From Acetobacteraceae bacterium (lineage in GTDB: Bacteria > Pseudomonadota > Alphaproteobacteria > Acetobacterales > Acetobacteraceae), in contig PLXO01000195.1 of the NCBI GenBank assembly GCA_003151425.1, positions 1-50,903 on the forward strand: a DNA stretch of 50,903 nt. The letters run 5' to 3'. Made by a program: the position numbers and the translations under genes. The notes beneath the pieces were generated by a model. It ran no database searches, had not been told where the DNA came from, and saw nothing but the letters and a program-made list of their open reading frames with translations. This document shows positions 25,537 to 34,416 of the stretch, piece by piece; within the stretch, counting starts at the first letter, position 1, and each line of letters opens with the position of its first letter.

Positions 25537-27854
25537 GCCGGGTGCTGGCGGCGATCTGGCTTGGCGTGGTCGTGCTGCTGGGCATCAATCTCGCATGGCG
25601 CGTCCACCAGGGCTTGGTCTTTCGCACCGATCTCATGGCCCTGCTGCCGCGCGACGAAGCAAACCCTGCGTTGCAGCGGGTCAACGACAGCGTCGCGCAA
25701 TCGCTGTCCCGCCGGGTGGCGATCCTGGTCGGAGACCGCGATCGCGATCGCGCGCGCCAGGCCGCGACCGCGATGGCGAACGCGCTTGGCGAATCGTCTC
25801 TGGTCCAGATCGACTCTGCGTCGATGGACTCCAACCGGTTCGCCGGGCTCGGTGCGCTGTATTTTCCCTACCGCGACGGCCTGCTATCCGAGGACGATCG
25901 TCAGCGCCTGCTCACCGGCCACGCCGACACGCTGTCGACGCGCGCCCTGTCGCAGGTCTTCGGTATCGCCGGGATGGCCGATGCACGCCTGCTGCGTCGC
26001 GATCCGTTCATGCTGCTGCCTGCCTTCTTCATGGCGCTGCCGGTGCCTTCGAGCCGCCTGGGCATCGATCACGGGATGCTGACGGTGACCGACGCCGGAA
26101 CGACCTGGATCCTGTTGTCCGGGCATTTGCGCGGGGATCCGTACGCCCTGGACGTGCAGACACGGCTGAGCGCGGCGTTCGCAGCGGCCACGCACACGGT
26201 GCGGACAGCCGACCCCGATGTCCAGATCCTGCACGCCGGCGCAGTGTTTTTTGCCGACGCCGGCGCCAGAACAACCCTGGCCGACATGTCGACGCTTGGC
26301 ATCGTATCCAGCGTGGGGACCGTCGTCCTCGTCCTGTTGGTATTCCGCGCGATGACCCCGTTGCTGCTGAGCCTGCTGGCGATCGGGGTCGGCATGGGCG
26401 CCGGATTATCGGCCAGCCTGCTGCTGTTCCCCGATCTGCATATCCTGGCGATGCTGCTTGGCCTCAGCCTGATCGGCATCGCGGTGGACTACAGCCTTTA
26501 CTATTGCGTCGAGGTGTTCGCACCCGGCCAACGAACCCCGCGCCAGCGGCTCGCGCGGGTGATGCCCGGAATTACGCTCGGATTGATAACCACCGCGGTC
26601 GGCTATGCCACGTTCCTGCTCGCACCGTTTCCCGGCCTGCGCCAGGTGGCGGCATTCTCCGTGGTTGGACTGATTGCGTCATTCGCCACCGTCGTGCTCT
26701 GGCTGCCGTTGCTCGACCGTCGCGGACCGGCACGCCACGGCGGCTGGCTGCTAGCAGCAATGGCGTTGCTGTGGCGCTTCTGGGAGGCGCCCAGCCTGCG
26801 CGCCGCGCGCATCACTCTGCTGATCGTTCTTGCCTGCATCGGCATCGTCGGCGCCTCGCGCATTTCGGCATTGGATGACGTGCGGCGCATGCAGTCCCTG
26901 TCACCCGAGCTGGTGGCCGAACAGGCCCGCATGCAGCAGATTGCCGGCTTCAGCGTCGGTACTCAGTTCTTCGTCGTGGGGGCGCCGGACAATGAGACGG
27001 CGTTGCAGCGCGAGGAAACGTTGCTCGATCGTCTGCGTCCCCTACGCCTCGCCGGCGCCCTGCGCGGCTACCGCGCGCCGGCATCCTTCGTTCCGTCCGC
27101 GGAGCGACAACGTCAGAACCGCGAGCTGCGGCACGATCGGCTGGAGACGCCATTGCTCGCCGACTACCTGGCACAGATCGGGCTGCCGGGCGTCGAGCCG
27201 GACACCGCAGCGAACGGGGTCCTGACCCTGGCAATGGCAGCCAAGGCCGCACCGCTGGCCGAGCTGTTGCGCGAACTGATCGTCCCCGACGCCGATGGCG
27301 TGGTCCATATCGTCATGCTGGATGGCGTCACCCAGACCGACGCGGTGCGCGCCGCCGCAAGCGGCATCGAAGGCGTCAACTTTGTCGATCCCGCGGCGGA
27401 TTTCAGCCGGCTGTTGGGACGCTATCGGCGCCGCGCCGTGACGCTGATCGCGGTGTCGGCCGTGCTGATGCTGCCGTTGCTGGCATTGCGGTACGGCATG
27501 TGGGGGGCGGTGCGCGTGATGCTGCCGGCCGTGGTGACGATCGTGCTGGTACCGCTGGCCAAGGCGATCTGGGGCGACCCGTTTACCTTCTTCGACGCGA
27601 TGGCGCTCGTGCTGGTGCTCTCGATTGCCACCGACTATGCGGTATTCTGCGCTGAAGCCGACACCGCGTACAAGCCGGTGGCGCTACTCGGCGTCTGGAT
27701 GGCCATGGTCTCGACGATGCTGTCGTTTGGGTTGCTCGATCGGAGCCGGGTTGCCGCGGTGCATGCGGTCGGCAGCACCATGCTGCTGGGTGTCGTGTTG
27801 GCATTCCTGCTGGCGCCGATGGCGGGTACGCGACGGGGGAGAGAAAGTGGCTGA
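25533..27854 (+). CDS. apeM: ApeM-like MMPL/RND-family exporter
   Basis: The 773-residue inner-membrane exporter is of the MMPL type with about twelve helices in two halves. Helix 1 is at residues 3-22. The first periplasmic domain includes FRTDLMALLPRDEANPALQR. The first membrane bundle has LGLSLIGIAVDYSLYYCVEVF (a charged DY pair), and the second bundle has ALVLVLSIATDYAVFCAEAD at the matching position. It is expected to use the proton gradient to extract the aryl polyene from the inner membrane. It overlaps apeL by 4 bp and apeN by 8 bp. Confidence 0.9.
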   Translation: MSRVLAAIWLGVVVLLGINLAWRVHQGLVFRTDLMALLPRDEANPALQRVNDSVAQSLSRRVAILVGDRDRDRARQAATAMANALGESSLVQIDSASMDSNRFAGLGALYFPYRDGLLSEDDRQRLLTGHADTLSTRALSQVFGIAGMADARLLRRDPFMLLPAFFMALPVPSSRLGIDHGMLTVTDAGTTWILLSGHLRGDPYALDVQTRLSAAFAAATHTVRTADPDVQILHAGAVFFADAGARTTLADMSTLGIVSSVGTVVLVLLVFRAMTPLLLSLLAIGVGMGAGLSASLLLFPDLHILAMLLGLSLIGIAVDYSLYYCVEVFAPGQRTPRQRLARVMPGITLGLITTAVGYATFLLAPFPGLRQVAAFSVVGLIASFATVVLWLPLLDRRGPARHGGWLLAAMALLWRFWEAPSLRAARITLLIVLACIGIVGASRISALDDVRRMQSLSPELVAEQARMQQIAGFSVGTQFFVVGAPDNETALQREETLLDRLRPLRLAGALRGYRAPASFVPSAERQRQNRELRHDRLETPLLADYLAQIGLPGVEPDTAANGVLTLAMAAKAAPLAELLRELIVPDADGVVHIVMLDGVTQTDAVRAAASGIEGVNFVDPAADFSRLLGRYRRRAVTLIAVSAVLMLPLLALRYGMWGAVRVMLPAVVTIVLVPLAKAIWGDPFTFFDAMALVLVLSIATDYAVFCAEADTAYKPVALLGVWMAMVSTMLSFGLLDRSRVAAVHAVGSTMLLGVVLAFLLAPMAGTRRGRESG

Positions 27855-28530
27855 GGCTCCGGCGATCCGTGACGTTGTCAATTCCGCCTGCTCGCCAGCA
27901 TCGTCCCGCGCAACGACCGCGATGCAGTTGCTCGGCGTCATCGTGGGCGCTGGGTTTGGCCTGGCCGGCTGCGCGCTCGGCGGCGCTGCCCCGTCCGGTC
28001 CGCCAAATGCCCAGGTGCCAAACGCACAGGTCATGGTGGCACCGGGCATCATCTTCGCGTTACCGCCCCCCGCAACGCTCGGACGCTCCGTCGAAGCGCA
28101 GCAGTTGGTGACCGCGCACTACCGGAACGATACATTCGCGTTCGAGGCAAGCATCAGCGTGACGCCCGCACGTCTGCTGCTGGTCGGCACCGACATGATG
28201 GGGCGGCGCGCGATGACCATCGAATGGACCGGTAACGATCTGACCGTCGAAGCGGCGCCGTGGGTGCCTGCCGAACTGCGCGCGCGCAACGTCATCGCGG
28301 ACATCATGCTGCTGCACTGGCCGGAGAATGCCGTTCGTGCCGGCCTGACCCCTGCGGGCACATTGCGGGAAGTCGACCCGGGGCACCGCGTGATCGCCGT
28401 CGACGGACGTGACATGATCCGCATCGACCGCAAGGACGGAGCGCCGGAAAGCTGGTCCGGGCAGTGGACGTACCGCAACCTCGCTTGGGGTTACGAGCTC
28501 GACATCCAGTCCGCCGAAGCCGCGCCGTGA
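27847..28530 (+). CDS. apeN: ApeN-like DUF3261 lipoprotein
   Basis: The 227-residue lipoprotein starts at the GTG at 27847, which overlaps the apeM stop and has GGGGGAGAG just upstream. This gives an n-region with arginines, then MQLLGVIVGAGFGLAGC with lipid Cys42. The internal ATG at 27922 would give a signal with no positive charge. The mature part has QLVTAHYRNDTFAFEASISVTP, LLLVGTDMMGRRAMTIEW and ADIMLLHWPENAVRAGL, characteristic of the DUF3261 family in APE operons. It probably sits at the outer membrane as the receiver for the ApeL/ApeM pathway. The stop overlaps apeO as GTGA. Confidence 0.8.
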   Translation: MAEAPAIRDVVNSACSPASSRATTAMQLLGVIVGAGFGLAGCALGGAAPSGPPNAQVPNAQVMVAPGIIFALPPPATLGRSVEAQQLVTAHYRNDTFAFEASISVTPARLLLVGTDMMGRRAMTIEWTGNDLTVEAAPWVPAELRARNVIADIMLLHWPENAVRAGLTPAGTLREVDPGHRVIAVDGRDMIRIDRKDGAPESWSGQWTYRNLAWGYELDIQSAEAAP

Positions 28531-29723
28531 GACAATCACTTGCACTGACCGCACTCGGCATCGCCACGCCACTTGGATGCGGCAAGCCGGTGACGGCCGC
28601 CAATCTGTTCGCCGGCTCGCAGGCAGGGCTGGTCGAACGTTACGATCTGGTATTCGGCCGCAAAGTGACCGTCGGCGTGGTCGACGCCGAGCTACCGCCC
28701 GCGCGCCCGGCCGACAGCGCCTGTCGTAACAATCGCCTGATGCAGCTCGTGCTGGACGAGATCGCCGAGCCGGTGGCCGAGGCTGTGTGGCGGTTTGGAC
28801 CGGACCGAATCGCAGTCGTGCTCGGAACCAGCACGTCGGGCATCGCCGAGGGCGGCGCCGCGGTAGAACTGCATCACCGCACCGGCGCGTGGCCCGAGGG
28901 ATTTTCCTACCGCCAGCAGGAGCTCGGGAACCTGGCCGAGCATGCAGCACGCCATCTCGGCCTGACCGGGCCGGCCTACACGGTGGCCACCGCATGCTCG
29001 TCGAGTGCCAAGGCCTTCGCCTCGGCGCGGCGGCTGATCCGCTGTGGGTTGGCGGATGCGGCGGTGGTTGGCGGCGCGGATACGCTTTGCCGGCTGACCC
29101 TGAACGGCTTCAACGCGATCGAGGCGCTGTCGCCGACACGCTGCAATCCGTTCAGCCGGAACCGCGACGGCATCACCATCGGCGAAGGGGCCGCGGCGTT
29201 CTTGCTGCAGCCGGGCGATGGACCGGTGCGACTGCTCGGCATCGGCGAGAGCTCGGACGCGTATCACGTCAGCGCGCCCGCACCGGATGGAACCGGCGCC
29301 GCCGCCGCGATGCGCCAGGCCCTGGCGGACGCAGGCCTGTCGCCGGATGAAATCTGCTACGTCAATCTGCATGGAACCGGCACGTTGCTGAACGATTCGA
29401 TGGAGAGCCAGGCTATGGCTTCCGTGTTTGGCGTGTCCGTCCCCGCCAGTTCCACCAAGCCGATGACGGGGCACATGCTGGGCGCGGCGGGCGCCTGCGA
29501 GGCAGCGTTCCTTTGGCTGACCCTGTCGCCCACCCATAATCCGGACGGACTTCTGCCGCCGCATCTGTGGGACGGCGCGGTCATGCCCGACCTGCCGTCG
29601 TTGAACCTTGTTGCGATTGGCGACCGCCTGCCCGCCGGCGCGCCGGCGGCGATGCTCAGCAGTTCCTTCGCCTTCGCCGGCAGCAACGCCGCGCTGGTGC
29701 TCGGGCGCGGCCGGGCGCCATGA
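28527..29723 (+). CDS. apeO: ApeO-like beta-ketoacyl-ACP synthase (KS)
   Basis: The 398-residue condensing enzyme has all active-site residues: Cys157 in TVATACSSSAKA, His282 in NLHGTGTLLND, and Lys311/His316 in SSTKPMTGHMLGAAGA. It does decarboxylative chain extension of the polyene; in studied systems it works as a heterodimer with ApeC. The GTG at 28527 in the GTGA overlap with apeN is the start (MRQSLALTALGIATPLG). It overlaps apeP by 4 bp. Confidence 0.92.
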   Translation: MRQSLALTALGIATPLGCGKPVTAANLFAGSQAGLVERYDLVFGRKVTVGVVDAELPPARPADSACRNNRLMQLVLDEIAEPVAEAVWRFGPDRIAVVLGTSTSGIAEGGAAVELHHRTGAWPEGFSYRQQELGNLAEHAARHLGLTGPAYTVATACSSSAKAFASARRLIRCGLADAAVVGGADTLCRLTLNGFNAIEALSPTRCNPFSRNRDGITIGEGAAAFLLQPGDGPVRLLGIGESSDAYHVSAPAPDGTGAAAAMRQALADAGLSPDEICYVNLHGTGTLLNDSMESQAMASVFGVSVPASSTKPMTGHMLGAAGACEAAFLWLTLSPTHNPDGLLPPHLWDGAVMPDLPSLNLVAIGDRLPAGAPAAMLSSSFAFAGSNAALVLGRGRAP

Positions 29724-30187
29724 GCGACGTCCGGTGGCGCATCGCCGACCTGCTGCCCCACGCCGGGACAGCGGTGCTGCTTGATGAAGTCCTGGCCTGC
29801 TCGGATACTGGTCTTTCGGCGGGCGTGACGATCGGGCCAGACACCTCGTTCCACCAGGACAATGGTGTTCCGGCACACGTCGGTATCGAATACATGGCCC
29901 AGGCGTGCGGGGCCTTCAGCGGCGTCCGGGCGCTGCGCGCCGCGGGATCGCCCCGCATGGGATTCCTGCTTGGTACGCGGCGCTACCTGGCGACACGCGC
30001 CTGGTTCACCGATGGCGAGCGGTTGGTCGTCACCGTCGATCTGGTCTATCGCGACGACGAGGTCGGCGTATTCGACTGCGTCATACGATGCGGGGACGAG
30101 GCGGTTGCCACCGCCCAATTGATCGTAGCCGAACCGAAGGATGTTGCCGGGTTGCTTGGACGCGGGAATGGAATGGACGATGGATAG
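29720..30187 (+). CDS. apeP: ApeP-like 3-hydroxyacyl-ACP dehydratase (hotdog)
   Basis: The 155-residue hotdog protein begins MSDVRWRIADLLPHAGTAVL. It carries VPAHVGIEYMAQACGAFSG on the central helix and RMGFLLGTRRYLA, the pattern of the second APE dehydratase, which pairs with ApeI. The ATG at 29720 overlaps the apeO stop. The 3' end overlaps apeQ by 8 bp. Confidence 0.86.
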   Translation: MSDVRWRIADLLPHAGTAVLLDEVLACSDTGLSAGVTIGPDTSFHQDNGVPAHVGIEYMAQACGAFSGVRALRAAGSPRMGFLLGTRRYLATRAWFTDGERLVVTVDLVYRDDEVGVFDCVIRCGDEAVATAQLIVAEPKDVAGLLGRGNGMDDG

Positions 30188-30905
30188 GACCGTACTGGTC
30201 ACGGGCGCCAGCAAGGGGATCGGCCGGGCGATCGCGCAGCGACTGGCGCGCGACGGCTTTCGTATCGTCGTGCACTATCGCGGCGATCGGGCTGGCGCCG
30301 AAACGACGCTGCATGACGTTCAGGCGGCAGGGACCGACGGCAGGTTGTTGGCCTTCGACGTCGCCTGCCGCGCCGCGTGCCGTGACGCGCTGGAAGCGGA
30401 CATGGCGGCGCATGGCCCTTATTGGGGTGTCGTGCTGAACGCCGGCATCGCGCGCGACACCGCGTTTCCGGCCATGGAAGACGCGGACTGGGACCTTGTC
30501 GTGAACACCAACCTTGGCGGCTTCTACAACGTTCTGCGCCCCGTCGTAATGCCGATGGTGTCGGCCCGCAAAGGTGGCCGCATCGTGACGCTGTCCTCGG
30601 TGTCCGGTGTCATCGGCAATCGCGGCCAGGTCAACTACAGCGCGTCCAAGGCGGGGATCATCGGCGCCACCAAAGCGCTGGCGGTCGAGCTGGCCAAGCG
30701 GCAAATCACCGTCAACTGCGTCGCCCCCGGCATCATCGAAACGCAGATGACCGAACATCTGCCGGCTGAGGCGGTGTTGAAGCTGATCCCCATGCAACGG
30801 ATCGGCCGCCCCGCGGAGGTCGCCGGTGCGGTGGCATTCCTGCTGTCCGAAGAGGCCGGCTACATCACGCGCCAGGTCATTTCCGTGAACGGCGGCCTCG
30901 CCTGA
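30180..30905 (+). CDS. apeQ: ApeQ-like 3-ketoacyl-ACP reductase (FabG type)
   Basis: The 241-residue classical SDR of FabG type has the cofactor loop VTGASKGIGRAIAQ. VLNAGIARDTAF stands in for NNAG. The catalytic Ser lies in VTLSSVSGVIGN and the Tyr/Lys in YSASKAG. VNCVAPGIIETQM and YITRQVISVNGGLA end the protein. It reduces the 3-keto group with NADPH after each extension. The ATG at 30180 lies in the apeP end; ATG 30168 is possible but less well placed. The stop shares one base with the apeR start (TGATG). Confidence 0.92.
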   Translation: MDRTVLVTGASKGIGRAIAQRLARDGFRIVVHYRGDRAGAETTLHDVQAAGTDGRLLAFDVACRAACRDALEADMAAHGPYWGVVLNAGIARDTAFPAMEDADWDLVVNTNLGGFYNVLRPVVMPMVSARKGGRIVTLSSVSGVIGNRGQVNYSASKAGIIGATKALAVELAKRQITVNCVAPGIIETQMTEHLPAEAVLKLIPMQRIGRPAEVAGAVAFLLSEEAGYITRQVISVNGGLA

Positions 30906-32128
30906 TGCGCCGCGTGGTCGTAACGGGAATCGGCGGCGTGACCGCGCTTGGCGAGGACTGGCCGACGATCCGCGCCGCGCTGCGTGACGGACGGACCGCG
31001 GTTCGCTACATGGACGAATGGTCGCGCTTCCCCGGCATCAATACGCGGCTCGCCTGCCCAATTACGAATTTCACCGGCTCTGACGGATATCCGCGCAAGA
31101 AGGTTCGCACCATGGGGGCCGTGTCGCGCATGGCAACCTATGCGACGGAGCGCGCGCTGACCGCGGCCGGGCTGATCGACGATCCGGTGCTGCGCTCGGG
31201 ACGCACTGGCATTGCCTACGGTTCGTCCTTCGGCAGTCCGCAGCCCTACGTTGCCTTCGCCGAGTTGATGACCACCGGAACGTCGCGAAAGTTGAATGCC
31301 ACCAGCTACATCCAAATGATGAGCCACACTGCCGCGGTGAATGTCGGGCTGTTCTTCGGCGTGACCGGCCGGACGATCCCGACCTCGAGCGCCTGCACCT
31401 CTGGCAGCCAGGCCATCGGATATGCCTACGAAACCATTTGCACGGGCAAGGCCGAAATCATGCTTGCCGGCGGCGCAGACGAGCTGGACATCACCCAGGC
31501 GGCGGTGTTCGACACGCTTTATGCCACGTCGGTGCGCAACGACGCGCCGCACCGGACGCCGCGCCCCTACGACAAGGATCGGGACGGCCTCGTCATCGGC
31601 GAGGGCGCAACGACCCTGGTGCTGGAGGAGTACGAGCATGCGCTGGCACGCGGCGCGCCCATTCGAGCGGAGATCGTCGGCTTCGGCACGAATACCGACG
31701 GCAGTCATGCGACGCAGCCGCAGTCTGACACCATGGCGATCGCACTGCGCCTGGCGCTGGATGATGCGGGTCTGCCGCCCGAGGCGATCGGCTGCGTCAA
31801 CGGCCACGGCACCGCCACCGAGTGGGGGGACATCGCCGAGACGGTGGCGACCGCAGCGGTGCTCGGCGCGCGTGTCCCGATCCACTCGCTGAAGAGCTAT
31901 TTCGGTCATACGCTGGGCGCGTGCGGCGCCATGGAAGCGTGGCTCGGTATCGAGATGATGCATGAAGGATGGCTGGCGCCCACGGCCAATCTTGAGACCG
32001 TCGATGCGCGGTGCGCCGAGCTGGACTATGTGATGGGCGAGCCGCGGTGGCTGGAATTCGAGTATTTTATGAGTAATAATTTCGCATTCGGTGGGATCAA
32101 CACTTCGCTGGTGTTCCGGAGGATGTGA
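30905..32128 (+). CDS. apeR: ApeR-like beta-ketoacyl-ACP synthase (KS)
   Basis: The 407-residue condensing enzyme has Cys164 in IPTSSACTSGSQ, His301 in NGHGTATEWGD, and Lys330/His335 in HSLKSYFGHTLGAC. It is the second active ketosynthase of the cluster; in known systems ApeR acts separately from ApeO-ApeC, perhaps early in elongation. It is coupled to apeQ by the TGATG overlap and to the methyltransferase gene by overlap at 32128. Confidence 0.92.
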   Translation: MRRVVVTGIGGVTALGEDWPTIRAALRDGRTAVRYMDEWSRFPGINTRLACPITNFTGSDGYPRKKVRTMGAVSRMATYATERALTAAGLIDDPVLRSGRTGIAYGSSFGSPQPYVAFAELMTTGTSRKLNATSYIQMMSHTAAVNVGLFFGVTGRTIPTSSACTSGSQAIGYAYETICTGKAEIMLAGGADELDITQAAVFDTLYATSVRNDAPHRTPRPYDKDRDGLVIGEGATTLVLEEYEHALARGAPIRAEIVGFGTNTDGSHATQPQSDTMAIALRLALDDAGLPPEAIGCVNGHGTATEWGDIAETVATAAVLGARVPIHSLKSYFGHTLGACGAMEAWLGIEMMHEGWLAPTANLETVDARCAELDYVMGEPRWLEFEYFMSNNFAFGGINTSLVFRRM

Positions 32129-33063
32129 TGGGCGCTGATGGCAGGCGTGCCGCTCTGTCGTTACGGGCCAGTGATGCGGCGGCCCAGGCCGGCGACGCCG
32201 AGGCCGGACCTGCGCCGCCCGGTCGGACGACACCCCGGGGGCACGCCGGGTTCGTGCCGGAGACCCGCTTTGGCGTGTGGTTCCTGAACACGCAGACTTG
32301 GTCCGATCGCGTCCTGAAGGTTGCCATCGCCGACCTGCGGCGCCTGATGCAGCATCCGGATGCAAACTATCCGGTCGTGCTGGATGTCGGGTGTGGCCAC
32401 GGTCGATCACTGCCCCTGCTGATGGATGCGTTCCGACCCGAACACCTGATCGGAGTCGATCGCGAGGCAAGCGTCCTCGCCAATGCCCTGTCACGCGCGG
32501 CGGCGATCGGCCCGTCGGTGACGTTGATCCAGGGCGATTGCTCCTGGCTGCCGCTGCGGGACGGCAGTGTGGACCTCGTCTTCTGCCACCAGACGTTTCA
32601 CCATTTGGTCGATCAGGAGCGCGCCCTGCGGGACTTTCACCGCGTGTTGCGACCAAGCGGCGTGCTGCTATTCGCGGAATCGACGCGCGCCTATATCGAG
32701 TCGTGGATCATCCGCCTGCTGTTCCGCCACCCGATGCACGTGCAGCGAACCGCCGGCGAGTATCTTGCGATGTTGCGTGCGTGCGGCTTCGTGGTGGCGC
32801 CGGGCGCGGTCTCCTACCCATATTTGTGGTGGAGCCGATCCGATCTTGGCGGTGCCGAACGGCTGCTGAGAATTCCTCCGCCGCGGCCTGGGCATCGCGA
32901 GGAGACGCTGCTCAACGCCGTCGCCGTCATGACGGACCAAGTGTATGTCGCGGCGGCAGACACGCAAGCGGAGGCAGCCTTCCGTCAACGTCCAACTGAT
33001 CTCGGCCAAGCAGAGCCGATCAACCGCTCTTCCCCCCAGCAGCAAGCTGCAAGTCAGTTGTAA
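32128..33063 (+). CDS. SAM-dependent class I methyltransferase of the aryl-polyene cluster
   Basis: The 311-residue protein has motif I VVLDVGCGHGRSLPLL, the acidic post-I loop in LIGVDREASVL, motif II/III around DGSVDLVFCHQTFHHL and HRVLRPSGVLLFAEST. It is a Methyltransf_11-like enzyme. Aryl polyenes often carry an O-methyl or ring methyl on the aryl head, and a methyltransferase is a normal part of the cluster. That role is inferred. The ATG at 32128 has CGGAGG at ideal distance and overlaps the apeR stop; a GTG at 32125 is the alternative. Its last 44 bp overlap, tail to tail, the opposite-strand lipoprotein gene. Confidence 0.85.
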   Translation: MGADGRRAALSLRASDAAAQAGDAEAGPAPPGRTTPRGHAGFVPETRFGVWFLNTQTWSDRVLKVAIADLRRLMQHPDANYPVVLDVGCGHGRSLPLLMDAFRPEHLIGVDREASVLANALSRAAAIGPSVTLIQGDCSWLPLRDGSVDLVFCHQTFHHLVDQERALRDFHRVLRPSGVLLFAESTRAYIESWIIRLLFRHPMHVQRTAGEYLAMLRACGFVVAPGAVSYPYLWWSRSDLGGAERLLRIPPPRPGHREETLLNAVAVMTDQVYVAAADTQAEAAFRQRPTDLGQAEPINRSSPQQQAASQL

Positions 33064-33427
33064 TTTGGCTTTCAAGATTTCTGATCCAAAAGTTATAGTG
33101 GGCATGGATAGTCGTACTGGTTTGCAACAGATTTGTGGTGGATTTGATTAATATTTGTAGCCTGGTCGGCGTATAATATATATCCACAGTAGCGGCGTAT
33201 TTCGGAGCGTTCTGTGTGGCCTCAAGATGGCCTGGCGCAATTGGCGTCATATTCCATTCCAACTGCTTGCCCGCGCTAACGATAACGTCCCGGATTCGAT
33301 CTTGGGACAGACGCTCGGTGCCCGGCGGCATAGCGCGATCCACGTTGTAGATTGCTTCATGTTTATAGGCACAGGCTCCCAGCAGCAACGCAAGAACGAC
33401 CGGAAATATCGCTGCCAACCTTGTCAT
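33020..33427 (-). CDS. Small outer-membrane lipoprotein of the aryl-polyene cluster
   Basis: The 135-residue lipoprotein starts at ATG 33427, with GGAGG 8 bases upstream. The signal is MTRLAAIFPVVLALLLGAC with lipid Cys19. The mature protein contains YNVDRAMPP, a VIVSAGKQLEWNMTPIAPGH block and TTIHAHYNFWIRNLESQI. I recognise a family of small Gram-negative lipoproteins ending in a YNxWxxNL-type motif, also seen near APE loci; function unknown. Base composition is clearly more AT-rich than the flanking cluster (for example 33061-33200). The 3' end runs 44 bp into the methyltransferase gene on the other strand. Confidence 0.75.
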   Translation of the reverse strand: MTRLAAIFPVVLALLLGACAYKHEAIYNVDRAMPPGTERLSQDRIRDVIVSAGKQLEWNMTPIAPGHLEATQNAPKYAATVDIYYTPTRLQILIKSTTNLLQTSTTIHAHYNFWIRNLESQITTDLQLAAGGKSG

Positions 33428-33789
33428 TAGCGTTGCCTCCATTGACTTTCGTCTTGATATGCAGGTCATGACATGGCCTGTCAACCCGGCTATCGCCCGA
33501 ACAGTAATTCTCATTTTGGCCGGCTGCCTCGCCCTCACCGTCATGGCCGGGCTTGACCCGGCCATCCGTCTCAGCACGGTGCTGGTGGGGATGGCCGGGA
33601 CTGATCCCACGGTCAAGCGCCCAGGCGGATCATAACGATATTACAACTCTGTCGGGCAAAAATGAGAATTGCGGTCGCCCGAACGATAGAGTTGTCCCGG
33701 GACAACGGCCGTCGGCTTGCCGGTCCGTTCTGCGTCTATCGTGGTTGTCCGATAGAGGTGGTTGCCGCGGAGGCGCTGCACACTCTCGC
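33428..33789. other. Intergenic stretch: promoter and REP-like palindromes
   Basis: These 362 bp separate the small lipoprotein start from the phosphopantetheinyl transferase stop, both on the minus strand. They hold the lipoprotein promoter, a perfect 9-bp hairpin ATGGCCGGG/CCCGGCCAT at 33543-33565 (loop CTTGA) and a decayed second copy near 33591-33615. The hairpin is a widespread alphaproteobacterial REP-type sequence. No convincing gene is present. Confidence 0.6.
33456..33484 (-). promoter_or_regulatory. Sigma-70-type promoter of the small lipoprotein gene
   Basis: On the minus strand a perfect -35 TTGACA (33484-33479) is followed after 17 bp by CATATC (33461-33456) as a fair -10. The predicted start is about 20 bp before the ATG at 33427. 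Confidence 0.5.
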
Positions 33790-34416
33790 CTATGCCAACG
33801 ATCCCACGGCGGTCGCGCCAAGGTCGCTCCAGCGCAGCGCCCACGGTCCCTCGGCCGCATCCGCATGGGCCACCGCCAGACTGCAATCCGGCGCGATCCG
33901 AACATGGGCGAGGTGCCAAACTCGGCCACCGTGCTCGGTCCGTCGATACGGCTCGGACGCGCCGCCTTCCACCAGATCGCGCCCATTCGCGGCAAGGGCC
34001 AGTCCCTCGCCCGTCGCCTTGGCCACTGCTTCGCGCAAGGTCCAGATGCGATAGAAGGCATCCGCACCGGAAGCGGCCACCTCCGCCTGTTCCGCAGGGC
34101 CGAAAGCCCGTGCCGCGAGCGCCGCGAAGTCTCGGGCGCGATGCCGCTCGATATCGATCCCAAGCGCTCCTGCCGGCGCCATCGCAACGGCCACTGAGTC
34201 GCCAGTGTGCGACAGTGAAATAGCCGGGCCTGGCGCACCTGATGGGGTTATGACGAATGGCTTGCCCAGCGCGCTGCGAACGATTTGCCAGTCTGCCCGA
34301 CCCGTGTTCTGCGCCAGCAGAGCGCGCACCGCGGCACGTGCCAGGAGAGAGGACCCGGCGCGGCGGCCCGGCCTGATATCAGTGCGATCCTGCAAGCTTG
34401 CCCAACGGGCGATCAA
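33790..34416 (-). CDS. 4'-phosphopantetheinyl transferase (Sfp/AcpT type)
   Basis: The conserved C-terminal domain has GIDIERHRARDF (metal-binding GxDxE) and FYRIWTLREAVAKATGEGL (the W(T/S)xKEA motif with Arg for Lys). Upstream are RAAVRALLAQ and GKPFVITP. It activates the two cluster ACPs by transferring phosphopantetheine from CoA. Within canonical starts the frame opens at TTG 34416 (208 residues), but that start has no ribosome site. The frame stays open upstream, and a strong GGGGAGGAG at 34476-34468 precedes only ATC (34461) and ATT (34452) in frame. A longer N-terminus from a rare start or a mutated ATG is likely. It is on the strand opposite to the ape operon. Confidence 0.85.
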   Translation of the reverse strand: MIARWASLQDRTDIRPGRRAGSSLLARAAVRALLAQNTGRADWQIVRSALGKPFVITPSGAPGPAISLSHTGDSVAVAMAPAGALGIDIERHRARDFAALAARAFGPAEQAEVAASGADAFYRIWTLREAVAKATGEGLALAANGRDLVEGGASEPYRRTEHGGRVWHLAHVRIAPDCSLAVAHADAAEGPWALRWSDLGATAVGSLA

